Notes: a model not told the origin generated them from the letters alone. Counted from the stretch's first letter, positions 44,941 to 56,420 are shown. The stretch: 64,000 nt of DNA from an uncultured Ignatzschineria sp. (GCA_945639195.1 CALZEE010000007.1:1-64000), one strand, 5' to 3'. Numbers and translations: made by a program.

Positions 44941-45374
44941 AGAGATCTAACGATTAGGGCGCTTAAGAAGACGTTTTGAGGCTCAAAGTATCAATGGGTG
45001 AGTGTGCTTTTGAAGTGTTTTGATCATGATTATTGTCACTCATCCAAGGTAAAATTGAGCGCAGCAATAAATAAAGAATACAGAAATCGTTTTCTTAATC
45101 TAAGAAGAGATCGCTGACTCACTAAGAATATGGGTATTGATAGTTCCCTCTCATTCATCTGATGAGGATTGAGCATATTTTAGTGTATTAAGGATAGATC
45201 TTGTAATAGTCGAAACAATCCAGATGCTGTTTCTTGTCACCGTCGTTTTATTTCGAAGCGATTGAGATGATGTGATCATAATAAGAATACGATGTGTCGA
45301 GCCGTAGCTAATCGCTGTAAGTACGGTTATTCGCTTCGACAACAATTAATAATAGAATTTGAGTAAATAGAATT
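44941..45374. other. Intergenic region before rlmE
   Basis: I see nothing firm in these 434 bases. A 64-codon minus-strand frame at 45151-45345 reads as Ser/Thr/Ile low-complexity and has no ribosome-binding site. A TAATAGAAT segment near 45349 could be a -10 box for rlmE. Confidence 0.4.
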
Positions 45375-46013
45375 ATGGCTAAGAAAAGAAGTGCAAGTAG
45401 TACAAGATGGTTAAAAGAGCATATGGATGATGAATATGTTCTTCGTTCTAAGCGTGAGGGCTGGCGCTCTCGTGCAATCTATAAATTACAAGAAATTGAT
45501 GAGAAAGATAAACTTTTTAGACCGGGTATGACTGTTGTGGATTTAGGCGCAGCACCTGGTAGTTGGTCGCAATACGCAATGCATCGTGTGGGGCATAACG
45601 GTAAAGTTATTGGATTGGATCTTTTGCCGATTGATGCGCTTGCTGGTGTTGACTTTATCCAAGGGGATTTCCGTGATGATGAAGTGTTGGAAGCACTTCT
45701 TGAAACATTGGATGGTCGTCTTGTGGATGTTGTATTGTCAGATATGGCACCAAATATGAGCGGCATCAAAGCAGTTGATCAGCCTCGCTCAATGCATCTT
45801 TTAGAGCTTGCGCTTGATTTTATTCAGGATAACTTGAAGCCCGGTGGAGATTATTTAATGAAGATTTTCCAAGGCGAAGGTTTTCAAGAATATTATAAGA
45901 TGCTTCAAAAGAACTTTACAAAAGTTGTGACGCGTAAACCTAAAGCCTCAAGAGCAAGAAGTGCGGAAATTTATCTTCTCGCGAAAGGATTTAAAGGGTC
46001 TTCTGAGTCATAA
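45375..46013 (+). CDS. rlmE: 23S rRNA 2'-O-ribose U2552 methyltransferase
   Basis: A 212-residue SAM-dependent methyltransferase (FtsJ/RrmJ) that methylates U2552 of 23S rRNA in late 50S assembly. [20 protein letters not shown] is the N-terminus, [15 protein letters not shown] the SAM-binding motif, and [10 protein letters not shown] holds a catalytic Asp. The rlmE-ftsH order and yhbY on the other strand reproduce the usual cluster. Confidence 0.95.
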   Translation: MAKKRSASSTRWLKEHMDDEYVLRSKREGWRSRAIYKLQEIDEKDKLFRPGMTVVDLGAAPGSWSQYAMHRVGHNGKVIGLDLLPIDALAGVDFIQGDFRDDEVLEALLETLDGRLVDVVLSDMAPNMSGIKAVDQPRSMHLLELALDFIQDNLKPGGDYLMKIFQGEGFQEYYKMLQKNFTKVVTRKPKASRARSAEIYLLAKGFKGSSES

Positions 46014-46278
46014 GTAAGGCGTTTTTTTGAAATGATAATGATTTCTTTTCACTTTTATGAGGCATTTCCTTGAAATGAAGAAAAAAGGCCTCAGATTATG
46101 AGGAATTACTCCTAAAGCGTGATAGACTTCTATATGGCTTTTTAGTAAAAAAGAGTAAGTAAAAATAAGTGATATATCTGAAAAGATGGTGACTTACCTC
46201 GCATTAGAATGAGTTAGTTCTAATAAGCGATGCTTACATATTGCAATTGATTTCAACTATAAAATCGAGGTTAATCTT

Positions 46279-48159
46279 TTGAAGTACAAAGGAAGAGATA
46301 TAGCTTTATGGCTTGGAATAGGTATTTTTGTATTTATGCTATTCCAAGGCTTCGGCGGCGGTGGGGGCCGTGAGATCCCTTATTCAGAATTTTTGAAGCA
46401 GGTCGATAACGGTCAAATTCGTGAAGTGCAGATGAGTGGCGCTAATAGTGCGAATATTGAAGGTTCGACAGCTGATGGCGTTCGATTTTCAACTTATAAC
46501 CCCGAAACCAATAATGGTCCGCTTGTTCAGAGCTTAATGGATCAAGGTGTTAGATTTACGGGGAAATCTCTGCGGACACAAGGTTTATTCTTGTCCGTAT
46601 TCCTCAATTTGCTCCCGATTTTATTATTGCTCGGATTCTTCCTCTTTATGATGCGCCAATCTGGTGGTGGCGGTAAAGGTGGGCCTATGAGCTTTGGTAA
46701 ATCTAAAGCGAAAATGCTCAGTCAGGATCAAATTAAAACAACATTTGCGGATGTTGCGGGTGCAGATGAAGCGAAGCAGGAAGTCGGAGAAATCGTAGAT
46801 TTCCTTCGTAATCCAGGTCGTTTCCAGAAGCTTGGTGGAAAAATTCCACGCGGTATCTTAATGGTGGGTTCACCAGGTACTGGTAAGACGTTGCTTGCAA
46901 AAGCGATTGCCGGTGAAGCTAAAGTACCATTCTTTACAATCTCTGGTTCAGACTTTATGGAGATGTTTGTAGGGGTGGGAGCATCACGTGTTCGTGATAT
47001 GTTCGAGCAAGCGAAAAAACATTCGCCATGCATTATCTTTATTGATGAGATCGATGCAGTTGGTCGTCACCGTGGCTCAGGTATGGGCGGCGGACATGAT
47101 GAGCGGGAACAAACATTAAACCAACTTCTTGTTGAGATGGATGGATTTAGTGATAACCAAGGAACCATTATTATCGCGGCAACGAACCGTCCTGATGTAT
47201 TAGATCCTGCACTTCTTCGTCCTGGTCGATTTGATAGACAAGTAGTTGTACCGCTTCCTGATGTAAAAGGTCGCATGGCAATCTTGAAGGTGCATCTTCG
47301 TAATGTTCCTGCAAATGCTGATGTTGATATTGAACAGATTGCGCGTGGTACACCTGGTTTCTCAGGAGCTGATCTTGCAAACCTTGTGAATGAAGCGGCT
47401 CTTTTCGCGGCGCGTAAAGATCAAAGTGAAGTATTCCTTAATGATCTTGAGGAAGCAAAAGATAAGATCATGATGGGGGCTGCTCGTAGTTCCATGCAGA
47501 TGACGGATGAGGACAAAAAACTCACGGCTTATCATGAAGCAGGGCATGCAATCATTGGTTATCGTTTGAAATCAGACCCTGTTTATAAGGTTACGATTAT
47601 TCCACGTGGGCGAGCATTAGGTGTAACTATGACGCTTCCTGAGCGCGACCATGTGAGTGTTCCCCGTAAATGGCTTGAAAATAAGCTTGCGATGGTATTT
47701 GGCGGTCGTATTGCTGAAGAGATGATCTTTGGTTATGACGCTGTAACAACAGGTGCCGCAAGTGATATTCAGCATGCAACAGGGCTTGCGAAGAAGATGG
47801 TTACTGAGTGGGGATTGTCAGACAAGATGGGCTTTAGATCTTATGCTGAGAATAATGAATCTTACTTAGGAGGTCCTTCTGGAAATCTTGCGGGTGTTTC
47901 TGATGTCACTGCTAGACAGATTGATGAAGAAGTTCGTGCGATTATTGATCGTAACTATGCACGTGCGGTTCAGGTCTTAGAAGAGGATCTTGATAAGCTC
48001 CATAAAATGGCAGAAGTATTGCTAGAGATCGAGACAATCGACGCAAGTCAGGTCGAAGATATTATGGAAGGGCGTCCTGTCCGTGGTACTGATGAACATA
48101 AAGAAGACTCGGCATCTCTTGATATGAGTGCACCACCTAAGGTTGATATCGTCTCATAA
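46279..48159 (+). CDS. ftsH: ATP-dependent zinc metalloprotease FtsH
   Basis: A 626-residue inner-membrane AAA+ protease. Two membrane helices lie at about residues 9-22 and 100-120, with a small periplasmic domain between. Walker A is GSPGTGKT at 197-204, Walker B IIFIDEID follows, and the zinc site is HEAGH at 419-423. It degrades membrane proteins, LpxC and sigma-32. The start is TTG, preceded by GAGG at 46267-46270, with no ATG before the first helix ends. A 265-base gap separates it from rlmE, with the inverted repeat ATTAGAA/TTCTAAT at 46203-46224, so a separate promoter is likely. Confidence 0.96.
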   Translation: MKYKGRDIALWLGIGIFVFMLFQGFGGGGGREIPYSEFLKQVDNGQIREVQMSGANSANIEGSTADGVRFSTYNPETNNGPLVQSLMDQGVRFTGKSLRTQGLFLSVFLNLLPILLLLGFFLFMMRQSGGGGKGGPMSFGKSKAKMLSQDQIKTTFADVAGADEAKQEVGEIVDFLRNPGRFQKLGGKIPRGILMVGSPGTGKTLLAKAIAGEAKVPFFTISGSDFMEMFVGVGASRVRDMFEQAKKHSPCIIFIDEIDAVGRHRGSGMGGGHDEREQTLNQLLVEMDGFSDNQGTIIIAATNRPDVLDPALLRPGRFDRQVVVPLPDVKGRMAILKVHLRNVPANADVDIEQIARGTPGFSGADLANLVNEAALFAARKDQSEVFLNDLEEAKDKIMMGAARSSMQMTDEDKKLTAYHEAGHAIIGYRLKSDPVYKVTIIPRGRALGVTMTLPERDHVSVPRKWLENKLAMVFGGRIAEEMIFGYDAVTTGAASDIQHATGLAKKMVTEWGLSDKMGFRSYAENNESYLGGPSGNLAGVSDVTARQIDEEVRAIIDRNYARAVQVLEEDLDKLHKMAEVLLEIETIDASQVEDIMEGRPVRGTDEHKEDSASLDMSAPPKVDIVS

Positions 48160-48197
48160 GCGCATCGCGTCATATTTAATGACAGATCATTATCACT

Positions 48198-48230
48198 AAA
48201 AGCTACTCCTGAAAAGGGGTAGCTTTTTTT
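48198..48230 (+). terminator. Terminator of ftsH
   Basis: AAAAGCTACTCC pairs with GGGGTAGCTTTT (one G-T wobble) and TTT follows. The remaining 250 bases to ttcA hold only a small GGCTA/TAGCC hairpin at 48388-48401. Confidence 0.85.
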
Positions 48231-48483
48231 ATGTCCGTGATCTCTCCTAAATAAAGGAGGGCGGTTGCCTTTATTTGTATCGGATCATTCTCCTCGAAGG
48301 ATTTTGGTTTTCAAGGCATATCATTTTGGGAGATAAATACGCGAGGGGATTCAAAGAGTCGATACTTTTAGCGGAAATTATGAAATAGGCTATAAATAGC
48401 CGTGAAGATGCGGTATTCTTGTCTACCAGAAAATGATGGTGTGATTAATCCCATCGAATTTTAGAATAGAGTGGATAGCTGAG

Positions 48484-49356
48484 ATGTTAGAGAAATTTAT
48501 ACAGGCGAATGAGATTACAGCAGTTAAGCCGATAGAGAAGGCTTTGCTGAGCGAACAAGAGAAAAAAATCGCATTAGAGCGTTTAGAAAAGCGTCTTCGT
48601 CATCAAGTTGGTAATGCAGTAATGGATTATAAGATGATTGAAGAAGGGGATCGGATAATGGTCTGCCTCTCTGGTGGTAAGGATTCTTATACAATGCTCG
48701 CTTTATTGTTATTGCTCCAAAAGCATGCGCCAATTAATTTTGAGTTGATGGCAGTGAATTTGGATCAGAAGCAACCAGGATTCCCAGAAGACATATTGCC
48801 AGCATATCTCTCAACACTGGATGTGAATTACCATATTATCGAGCAAGACACTTACTCTATTGTCACGTCTAAAATTGAAGCAGGAAAAACGATGTGTAGT
48901 CTCTGCTCGCGCCTTCGCAGAGGCTCGCTCTATACTTACGCAAAAGAAAATGGTTTTAACAAGATCGCTTTAGGGCACCATCGTGATGATATTGTTGAAA
49001 CGCTCTTTATGAACATGTTCTTTGGTGGTGCGATGAAGGCAATGCCGCCAAAGCTTCAGAGTGATGATGCGGATAATATTGTTATTAGACCTTTAAGCTA
49101 TTGTAGTGAGGTGGATATTCAAGCCTACTCGGATTTAAAGGAATTCCCGATTATTCCGTGCAACCTCTGTGGGTCACAAGATGGTTTGCAGCGTCAAGAA
49201 GTGAAAAAACTTCTTCAAGAATGGGAGGCAGCAACACCAGGGCGAGTGGAGAATATCTTTAGGGCGACCAAAAATATTCGTCTTTCGCAGCTTTGTGACA
49301 CGTCGCTCTTTGATTTTGAGGATTTCTCGAAAAATAGTGAGTATGTGAAGTCATAA
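48484..49356 (+). CDS. ttcA: tRNA 2-thiocytidine(32) synthetase TtcA
   Basis: A 290-residue PP-loop ATPase that thiolates C32 of tRNA. The PP-loop is SGGKDS at 63-68. The two conserved Cys motifs are CSLC (C138, C141), which binds a cluster, and CNLC further on. The length is typical. Start ATG at 48484. It stands alone with a terminator downstream. Confidence 0.95.
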   Translation: MLEKFIQANEITAVKPIEKALLSEQEKKIALERLEKRLRHQVGNAVMDYKMIEEGDRIMVCLSGGKDSYTMLALLLLLQKHAPINFELMAVNLDQKQPGFPEDILPAYLSTLDVNYHIIEQDTYSIVTSKIEAGKTMCSLCSRLRRGSLYTYAKENGFNKIALGHHRDDIVETLFMNMFFGGAMKAMPPKLQSDDADNIVIRPLSYCSEVDIQAYSDLKEFPIIPCNLCGSQDGLQRQEVKKLLQEWEAATPGRVENIFRATKNIRLSQLCDTSLFDFEDFSKNSEYVKS

Positions 49357-49419
49357 GGAATTTCATGAATATCTCGTCATACTTGCGAGGTTGTGATTAA
49401 AATAGACATGTCGATTATA

Positions 49420-49456
49420 AAAGCCCCTAGTGATTGCATATCACGAGGGGCTTTGT
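49420..49456 (+). terminator. Terminator of ttcA
   Basis: AAAGCCCCTAGTGA (49420-49433) pairs with TCACGAGGGGCTTT (49441-49453) with one mismatch bulge. It lies between the convergent ttcA and AEC transporter genes. Confidence 0.8.
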
Positions 49457-49546
49457 CTTATCTTGTCTTGGATTAATTTCATCATCATTTCTGAGTTGTG
49501 ATGAGTCATAATGCCGAGGTGCTGATGGTGTCGATCTTATCGATTC

Positions 49547-50449
49547 TTACATGACTAGATAATAAAACAGGGGCACTGTTAAAAATGATAGAGGGATACC
49601 TATTGCTGTCATAATCGAGGCAAGTTCGCCATCGAGCCCTTTTTCAAGAGCAATAATCACAGCAATGACCATCGGTGCCATTCCCGCCTGCATCAGGACA
49701 ATCTGATTAATATAGATGTTAGGAGATGCATAAATAAAGAGTAAGAATCCGAGCACTAGAAGCGGGAGAATAATGAGTTTAATGGCGAGACCAATCCCCA
49801 TGTAACCGACTAAGCGCTTGTTACTAGGAATTGCTAAACTTGCCCCTACAGAGATCATTGTGAGCGGTGTAATAAGCGCCCCTAAAGATTCCAGAGTATA
49901 AGTGACAAAATCAGGGTATGTAATAGGTTTTAGGAGGAATGCAAGCACAAGTGCGACGATTGGTGGATACTTCGCTAAAACACGCATATTTTTGACGATA
50001 GAGACCTTTTCACCGCTATAGAAATCCGCAATAAAGGCGCCGAGCGTAAAGAGAAGGATAAAGTTAGACTGATCAATCCAGAGCGCAATCCCTAAATGCT
50101 CTTCCGTCCCCATCATTGCGGTAATAAGCGGAACCCCGACAAAAGAGGTGTTAGCCGTTCCTGCTAGTAATATGAGCGTTCCTGTGGTTATTCTGGACAT
50201 CGGAACAAAGAGTTTAATGAGATAAACTAATCCGATAGTGAGAATAAAGAGCACCCAAGGGGAGAGTAGAGGGAATATTGCATCGAATGAAAATGCTTGG
50301 GAGTGAACCTTGTCGAGAATCAGCGCCGGTAGAGCGATTGTGATGGCAACGCGATTGAGAGAGTAGATAAACTGCGCTTTACAAGTAATAGCGTGTGTGA
50401 CAACTTTTCCGGCAATAAGACATGCCAGAATGAGGATGATACCATTCAT
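49547..50449 (-). CDS. AEC-family (auxin efflux carrier-like) transporter
   Basis: A 300-residue inner-membrane protein with about ten hydrophobic helices. LAGTANTSFVGVPLITAMMG is the characteristic AEC segment (N-x-G-x-P type) and VLMQAGMAPMVIAVIIALEK the second repeat. In bacteria the family carries malate, malonate or other organic acids; the substrate is not readable. The start follows AAGGTCACTCTG. It follows nagA by 22 bases on the same strand, so it may belong to the aminosugar transcript. Confidence 0.85.
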   Translation of the reverse strand: MNGIILILACLIAGKVVTHAITCKAQFIYSLNRVAITIALPALILDKVHSQAFSFDAIFPLLSPWVLFILTIGLVYLIKLFVPMSRITTGTLILLAGTANTSFVGVPLITAMMGTEEHLGIALWIDQSNFILLFTLGAFIADFYSGEKVSIVKNMRVLAKYPPIVALVLAFLLKPITYPDFVTYTLESLGALITPLTMISVGASLAIPSNKRLVGYMGIGLAIKLIILPLLVLGFLLFIYASPNIYINQIVLMQAGMAPMVIAVIIALEKGLDGELASIMTAIGIPLSFLTVPLFYYLVM

Positions 50450-50471
50450 CAGAGTGACCTTGTGGTGAGAA

Positions 50472-51599
50472 TTATTTTAAAAATACCGGGGTTATTTTAT
50501 CACTCTCTAGCTGATTTATCATCGCCTTATATCCTTTTTTTAGATATCCATAAGCGCCGCTTTTGATTAAATTTTCCGGATAAGCCGTTCCCATCGCAAT
50601 TGCCTCGACAAGAGAAATATCGAGATATTTTGCAGAATTAAGAATGGATGTACGCATGTCGACATGCGCGCCTGCGAGAGTCCCTTGCTGATTGGTGAGT
50701 CGACCTTCTTTAACATAGATGGTTTGATCATCTAATACAAACTCTGTTTGTGTTGCCCCCAAAGAACTCATTGCATCACTCACGAGAAACAACGTGCCTT
50801 TTGGTTTACTTTGGTAGGCAAGTTTCACCATTAAAGGATCAACATGGTAGGTGTCATGAATGATAGATGCGTAGGTCTCCTTTGATTGAATCGCAAAACC
50901 TGTTGTTTGGGGGTTCCGGGATTCCATTTGAGGCATTGCGTTGTAGAGATGCGTAAACCCTTTTAACCCGGCTAAAACAGCATCATGAAGGCATTCTGGA
51001 GAGGCTTCCGTATGACCCGCAAAGACAATGACGCCGGCATTACTGAGTTTTTCGATAAGGGTTAATGGAACCATTTCAGGGGCAAGTGTCACGAATCTTG
51101 TAAAGGGCGCTGCTTCACAAATTTGATCGATAATTTCATCACTCAAAGTGCGAATATTGCCGGCTTTATGAATTCCTTTTCGTTTCACATTGATCATGGG
51201 GCCTTCAATGTGAATCCCGAGGAGACCTGATATATTTTGCGCATAAGCCTCTTTTACGGCATTCAGTCCCTTAACGATGGTTTCATCATCTGCGGTAATA
51301 AGCGTGGGAAGTAGTGCCGCAGTACCATGGCTTTGGTGTGCTTTTAAGATTGCTTGAATGCCTTGGATCGTTGGGGCATCGTTGAAAAGGATTCCGCCGC
51401 CACCATTGACTTGAAGATCTATAAATCCCGGCATTAACATTCCCTCACAGTGTTGGATGTGAAAGTCATTGGGGATATTTTGAGTATCGGAGATGCCTAT
51501 AATGAGGTTATCTTCGATTAGCAGTGCGGCATCAGAATGTAAAATAACCCCATCGAAAATCGAAGGGGCTAGTAGGGCAATTTTATGGGACATTTGCAT
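50472..51599 (-). CDS. nagA: N-acetylglucosamine-6-phosphate deacetylase
   Basis: A 375-residue amidohydrolase removing acetate from GlcNAc-6-P. GFIDLQVNGGGG is the family N-terminal metal motif; GIHIEGPMINVKRKGIH, FAGHTEAS and GFTHLYNAM carry the other ligands. MQMSHK and the internal Met give two possible starts. It lies downstream of the SIS-domain deaminase on the same strand (131-base gap). Together they take GlcNAc-6-P to fructose-6-P. Confidence 0.92.
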   Translation of the reverse strand: MQMSHKIALLAPSIFDGVILHSDAALLIEDNLIIGISDTQNIPNDFHIQHCEGMLMPGFIDLQVNGGGGILFNDAPTIQGIQAILKAHQSHGTAALLPTLITADDETIVKGLNAVKEAYAQNISGLLGIHIEGPMINVKRKGIHKAGNIRTLSDEIIDQICEAAPFTRFVTLAPEMVPLTLIEKLSNAGVIVFAGHTEASPECLHDAVLAGLKGFTHLYNAMPQMESRNPQTTGFAIQSKETYASIIHDTYHVDPLMVKLAYQSKPKGTLFLVSDAMSSLGATQTEFVLDDQTIYVKEGRLTNQQGTLAGAHVDMRTSILNSAKYLDISLVEAIAMGTAYPENLIKSGAYGYLKKGYKAMINQLESDKITPVFLK

Positions 51600-51730
51600 T
51601 ATTGTTATAATCTCGGTCTATTCATGAAGCATGATTCGACAAAGATATCGATCTTTAACGTCAGGGTGCGTTATGGCGCTGATGTGTATTGCAGATTGGA
51701 ATAAGATCGATATCAGTGATAACTGAACAC

Positions 51731-52750
51731 TTAGAGTGTTTCAGTAACTTTTTTAAGATTTGGCGGCACATCCGGATTCAAGCCGCGATGATTCGAGAGT
51801 TTCTCAATGACGCGATAATATGCGCTAATTTGTACTAATGGCTGCAGCAATGGATGAACCTCAGGAACAACGAGTGTAAATTCATCGTGTGCTTTGCTAT
51901 CAATCGAGAAGACGCGAGCCCCATAACCTTCAAGTTTTTTGTTTACTTCTAGGCACGATTCTCTTGAGGCATCAGATCCCACAAAGCTGATGATCGGGTA
52001 TTGTGAGGAGATTAATGATACTGAACCATGGAAGATTTCAGAAGCAGAAATACCTTCGGCATGAATCTGGCAAGTTTCTTTAAGTTTAAGTGCCGCTTCT
52101 ACTGCTGCACTCAGACCTACGCCACGACCAATGACAAATAGGTCTTTTGCTAAGGAGAGGTTTTCGATGAGTGCTGGCCATTCGCTATTCACGACTTGAT
52201 CGAGAGTGAAGGGAAGGTTCAATAATGCTTCAGCTAATTGACTATCTTCACTCCATGCGGCAAAAATCGCAGCATAGATAGAGAGGCTACCGACGAAGCT
52301 TTTAGTTGCGGCAACGCTTTTTTCTTCACCTGCTTTAATGCCAAAGAGAAAATCACACTCTTTTGCAAGCGGGGATTTTTCATCATTGATGATCCCAATG
52401 ACTTTCGTCCCTTGCTCTTTCATCATATGAGCAAAGTTGATGAGATCAGGGCTTTGACCTGATTGAGAGGTCACAATCAAAATCGCATTATCAGCAATTA
52501 GGGGTTGTTTGTAGATTGTTGAAAGAGAGGGCGCTGCAACGGATACAGGGATACCTAAGCCTGTTTCAAAAAGGTATTTGCCGTAGATAGACGCATTGTA
52601 TGAGCTACCACGACCGAGAGTAATAACTTGGGTCGGTTTCGCTTTTTGAAGGTATTCTGCCAATGCGATTAAAGTAGCGGCATTTGCTTCGTGTTGTCGT
52701 TCAATTACATTAGGAATATCTAAGATTTCCTTAGCCATATAGGTCGACAT
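51731..52750 (-). CDS. SIS-domain glucosamine-6-phosphate deaminase (NagB-II type)
   Basis: A 339-residue protein with two SIS domains (GRGSSYNASIYGKYLFE, and VIGRGVGLSAAVEAALKLKE). It has AEGISASEIFHGSVSLI, as in NagB-II and the isomerase half of GlmS, but no N-terminal glutaminase domain. It is therefore a deaminase rather than GlmS. It converts GlcN-6-P to Fru-6-P plus ammonia. AAAGGAACG precedes the start. The nagA neighbour confirms the pathway. No classical NagB or GlcNAc kinase is visible nearby. Confidence 0.87.
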   Translation of the reverse strand: MSTYMAKEILDIPNVIERQHEANAATLIALAEYLQKAKPTQVITLGRGSSYNASIYGKYLFETGLGIPVSVAAPSLSTIYKQPLIADNAILIVTSQSGQSPDLINFAHMMKEQGTKVIGIINDEKSPLAKECDFLFGIKAGEEKSVAATKSFVGSLSIYAAIFAAWSEDSQLAEALLNLPFTLDQVVNSEWPALIENLSLAKDLFVIGRGVGLSAAVEAALKLKETCQIHAEGISASEIFHGSVSLISSQYPIISFVGSDASRESCLEVNKKLEGYGARVFSIDSKAHDEFTLVVPEVHPLLQPLVQISAYYRVIEKLSNHRGLNPDVPPNLKKVTETL

Positions 52751-52767
52751 TATTACGTTCCTTTCTC

Positions 52768-53670
52768 TTATTGATCCGAAGAGGATCTGTTTTGTTGTGA
52801 TTTTTGGAGTTGTTTGTTACCTACAAAATCTTTTACAAATTGATAGGCAACTCGTCCACTGCGAGAACCTCGCATTTGTGAAAATTGTAGTGCAGCGCGC
52901 TCCACATCTTCTGTATACATAATCTCTGAACTAAACTCTTGTAGCCAGTTTTTAACAATGGCGAGATACTCTTTTTGTGAATAGGGATAGCAACTAATCC
53001 ATAGACCAAAGCGTTCAGAGAGGGATATTTTTTCTTCAATAGCTTCTTGAGGATGAATCTCTTTTGCTTCGTATTGACCAATATTATCTTGCATTGATTC
53101 AGGGAGAAGATGTCTTCTATTAGAGGTTGCATATAAGAGGATATTGGGAGAAGGACTAGAGAGAGAGCCATCTAGCATTGCTTTTAAGGGCTTGTAAGCC
53201 GGATCGCCTGCCTCAAATGAGAGATCATCGCAAAAGATAATGAAGTAGTGCGGGGCATCTTCTAAAATTGAGAGGAGTTCTGGAAGGTCGGTTAAATCAT
53301 CGCTATCGATTTCGACCATTTTGAGATTTTGCGAGTGATAATTAGCTAGAACAGCTTTAACAATAGAAGATTTTCCTGTGCCTCTAGAGCCCGTTAGTAA
53401 TACATTGTTCGCAGAGAATCCAGCAATAAATTGCTCGGTATTTTGTCTAATAAGGGCTATTTGGCGATCAATTCCCATGAGTTGGGTGAAATTGATATGA
53501 GCAGGATTTTTAATGGGGTGCAACGTGCCAAATGAAGAGTGCTTTTTTTTCACCCAACGAAAAGCTGATGCGTCATTAAAATTAATTGTGCTTTGATCTG
53601 GCGGAAGTAGGGGATCTAATCGATCCAATGTCTGGGAAATTTTTTCCAGAAAAGGGAGTAACCTATGCAT
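52768..53670 (-). CDS. DUF815-family AAA ATPase
   Basis: A 300-residue ATPase of the DUF815 family. Walker A is GSRGTGKSS near residue 95, Walker B is FIIFCDDLSFE, and a sensor segment ILLYATSNRRHLLPESM follows, the latter being very characteristic. The cellular role is unknown to me. The start follows GAGGAAAAGCACG. It lies between accA and the deaminase gene with short gaps (17 and 62 bases), so it may be part of a longer minus-strand transcript. Confidence 0.85.
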   Translation of the reverse strand: MHRLLPFLEKISQTLDRLDPLLPPDQSTINFNDASAFRWVKKKHSSFGTLHPIKNPAHINFTQLMGIDRQIALIRQNTEQFIAGFSANNVLLTGSRGTGKSSIVKAVLANYHSQNLKMVEIDSDDLTDLPELLSILEDAPHYFIIFCDDLSFEAGDPAYKPLKAMLDGSLSSPSPNILLYATSNRRHLLPESMQDNIGQYEAKEIHPQEAIEEKISLSERFGLWISCYPYSQKEYLAIVKNWLQEFSSEIMYTEDVERAALQFSQMRGSRSGRVAYQFVKDFVGNKQLQKSQQNRSSSDQ

Positions 53671-53732
53671 CGTGCTTTTCCTCTACTTCGCCAATATGAT
53701 CAAATATTCACTTGTTATAAGAGATATCGGGC

Positions 53733-54695
53733 TTATTTAGTCTTAAACTGACCAAAAGCCATGATTTTCTCATAACGTTTTTCAAGTAACTCATCAACAG
53801 ACAATGCTGAGAGTTGATCCAGAGAATCGGTAATCTCTTTTTTAAGATTATCACTCATCTCTTTATAATCACGATGAGCACCACCCTTAGGTTCAGTGAT
53901 AATCGTATCAATGAGTTTCGCATTCATGTTTTTATCAGCTGTAACACCCATTGCTTCAGCTGCTTCTTTATTTTTCTCAGCACTTTTCCAGAGAATAGAA
54001 GCGCAGCCTTCAGGAGAGATAACAGAGTAGATTGCATATTGAAGCATCATTACTTTGTCGCCTACAGCAATTGCAAGCGCACCACCCGAGCCGCCTTCAC
54101 CAGTAACAGTGCAGACAACCGGCACACGAAGTTTACTCATTTCAAGTAAGTTACGTGCAATCGCTTCGCTTTGGCCGCGCTCTTCAGCACCAATTCCTGG
54201 GTAAGCCCCTGGTGTATCAATAAACGTTACGATTGGTACATTGAAACGCTCAGCAAGCTTCATTAAGCGAAGCGCTTTACGATAACCCTCTGGACGTGGC
54301 ATACCAAAGTTACGTTTAATTTTTTCTTTAGTATCACGGCCTTTTTGATGACCAATGACCATGACTGAACGACCATTAATTCTTGCAAGACCACCAACAA
54401 TAGCTGCATCATCAGCATAAGTACGATCACCATGAAGCTCTTGGAAATCATCACAAATAAGGCTGATGTAGTCTAAAGTGTAAGGACGTAATGGGTGACG
54501 CGCTAATTGTGTCACTTCCCATGATGAAAGCTTTGAGAAAATTTGCTCAAGCTTTGCATTTTTCTTTTTAACTAATGCATCAATTTTGTCAGAAACATCA
54601 ATATCCGCATCTTGAGCCCAGTTTTTAAGCTCATTAATTTTGGTTTGAAGCTCGTAAATCGGAGCTTCAAAATCTAGGTGATTCGTATTCAACAC
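53733..54695 (-). CDS. accA: Acetyl-CoA carboxylase, carboxyltransferase alpha subunit
   Basis: A 320-residue subunit of acetyl-CoA carboxylase, first step of fatty acid synthesis. [33 protein letters not shown] and [18 protein letters not shown] are family signatures; [15 protein letters not shown] is the carboxybiotin-site loop. It starts with GTG (54695), or possibly TTG three bases later, after AGGAG. It partners AccD, which is not in the window. Confidence 0.96.
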   Translation of the reverse strand: MLNTNHLDFEAPIYELQTKINELKNWAQDADIDVSDKIDALVKKKNAKLEQIFSKLSSWEVTQLARHPLRPYTLDYISLICDDFQELHGDRTYADDAAIVGGLARINGRSVMVIGHQKGRDTKEKIKRNFGMPRPEGYRKALRLMKLAERFNVPIVTFIDTPGAYPGIGAEERGQSEAIARNLLEMSKLRVPVVCTVTGEGGSGGALAIAVGDKVMMLQYAIYSVISPEGCASILWKSAEKNKEAAEAMGVTADKNMNAKLIDTIITEPKGGAHRDYKEMSDNLKKEITDSLDQLSALSVDELLEKRYEKIMAFGQFKTK

Positions 54696-54765
54696 AATAC
54701 TCCTAAGAAAATCGTCGATATGCCCTATAAAATACCATATCTTAAGGTAATAGTAAGCTAAAGAA

Positions 54766-56130
54766 TTATACGCGAGCAGGAATCTTTTCGCGATGTTCTT
54801 TTAACTTAGAGGAGATCTGGAATGCAAGTTCCAAGCTCTGCTGAGCATTCAGACGCGGGTCACAATGAGTATGGTAACGATCTTCAAGGTCTTTAGAGGT
54901 GATATTTTGACCACCGCCGAGGCATTCTGTGACATCGGTTCCTGTCATTTCAAAGTGAACGCCACCTGCATATGTTCCTTCTACATTATGAGCATCAAAG
55001 AAGTTCACAACTTCAGCGAGGATTTGATCAAATGGGCGTGTTTTGTAGCGGTTATCAGTGATGGTATTACCATGCATAGGGTCGCAGCTCCAAACAACAT
55101 TACGGCCTTCGTTTTTAACAACACGAAGAAGACGGGGAAGATGTTCTAAAATATTGTCGGCGCCCATACGTGTAATCAGTGTGAGTTTACCCGGTTCATT
55201 TGAGGGATTAAGCGTATCAATTAAGCGGATAAGTTCATCGTCACTCATTTTTTGGCTTACTTTTACGCCAATAGGGTTCGCAATGCCTTTCGCAAAATGA
55301 ACATGTGCACCATCTAATTGACGGGTTCTTTCACCGATCCAAACCATATGAGCAGACGTATTGTACCAGTCGCCTGTTGTTGAGTCTGTACGGGTCATTG
55401 CCTCTTCATAACCTAAAAGGAGCATCTCATGAGAGGTAAAGTATTCAGTTTCACGAATAATGGCATTATTCGGATCAACGCCACAAGCTTGCATAAATTT
55501 AAGCGCTTCTTGGATACGCATTGCAAGATCAATGTAGCGTTCTGCTTGTGGGGAGTTTTCTACAAAACTCATTGTCCATCTTTGCACACGATGAAGGTCA
55601 GCGTAACCCCCTTTTGCGAATGCGCGAAGAAGGTTCAGCGTAAGACCTGATTGTGCATAGGCTTGCCATAAACGTTCAGGATCTGGCTCTCGAGCTTCAG
55701 GTGTAAAGTCGATACCATTCACGATATCGCCTCTATAGCTTGGAAGTGTGACGCCATCAATTGTTTCAGTATCAGAAGAGCGCGGTTTTGCAAATTGTCC
55801 GGCAATACGACCTACTTTAATGACAGGGCTACTTGCGGCAAATGTCATTGTCACTGCCATTTGAAGTAAGACGCGGAATGTATCACGAATATTATCTGAA
55901 CTAAAATCTGCAAAGCTCTCAGCGCAGTCACCGCCTTGAAGAAGGAAGGCTTTTCCATAAACCGCATCAGCAAGTTGTGCTTTGAGTGATCGTGCTTCAC
56001 CAGCAAAGACAAGCGGTGGTGCTTTACGAAGGCGCTCTTCAACGCTTTTCACTGCGGCACTGTCTTTGTAGTTTGGTAACTGTACTGCGGGGAAGTCTCT
56101 CCAACTGGATGGGGTCCAAATCTGGCTCAT
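54766..56130 (-). CDS. Class II 3-deoxy-7-phosphoheptulonate (DAHP) synthase
   Basis: A 454-residue plant-type (class II) DAHP synthase, first enzyme of the shikimate pathway. [41 protein letters not shown] and [10 protein letters not shown] are class II signatures, and residue spacing matches the family. It differs from the class I AroF/G/H enzymes of E. coli. AGGAA precedes the ATG. It stands alone with a 290-base upstream gap to ilvC; no Trp or Phe leader peptide is visible. Confidence 0.94.
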   Translation of the reverse strand: MSQIWTPSSWRDFPAVQLPNYKDSAAVKSVEERLRKAPPLVFAGEARSLKAQLADAVYGKAFLLQGGDCAESFADFSSDNIRDTFRVLLQMAVTMTFAASSPVIKVGRIAGQFAKPRSSDTETIDGVTLPSYRGDIVNGIDFTPEAREPDPERLWQAYAQSGLTLNLLRAFAKGGYADLHRVQRWTMSFVENSPQAERYIDLAMRIQEALKFMQACGVDPNNAIIRETEYFTSHEMLLLGYEEAMTRTDSTTGDWYNTSAHMVWIGERTRQLDGAHVHFAKGIANPIGVKVSQKMSDDELIRLIDTLNPSNEPGKLTLITRMGADNILEHLPRLLRVVKNEGRNVVWSCDPMHGNTITDNRYKTRPFDQILAEVVNFFDAHNVEGTYAGGVHFEMTGTDVTECLGGGQNITSKDLEDRYHTHCDPRLNAQQSLELAFQISSKLKEHREKIPARV

Positions 56131-56331
56131 AATATATTCCTGTTTTATCTTTTTATTGGTTCAAATTTGTTGTTTTATATTTTGTAAATATTTCTTCTGA
56201 CCTACTAGTTATATTGAAGCTATCTGTTTTTTGCAAGTCTGAAGCGGTTTGATAGGTGATTAAAGATGATTTTAATCTTAAAGAGATGGATAAATTCTAT
56301 AACTCATTCATCTTTTATAAGCGTTAAAAAA

Positions 56332-56359
56332 ATGCCTTAAGATCTTTCGCTTAAGGCAT
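56332..56359 (-). terminator. Terminator of the ilv operon
   Basis: ATGCCTTAAG (56332-56341) pairs perfectly with CTTAAGGCAT (56350-56359). On the minus strand TTTTTTT follows, 62 bases beyond the ilvC stop. Confidence 0.88.
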
Positions 56360-56420
56360 CCTTTAATTCTAAATAACGCTGCTCTTGAAGGGATCAGACG
56401 TTCACTTTTAAAGTGTTTAT

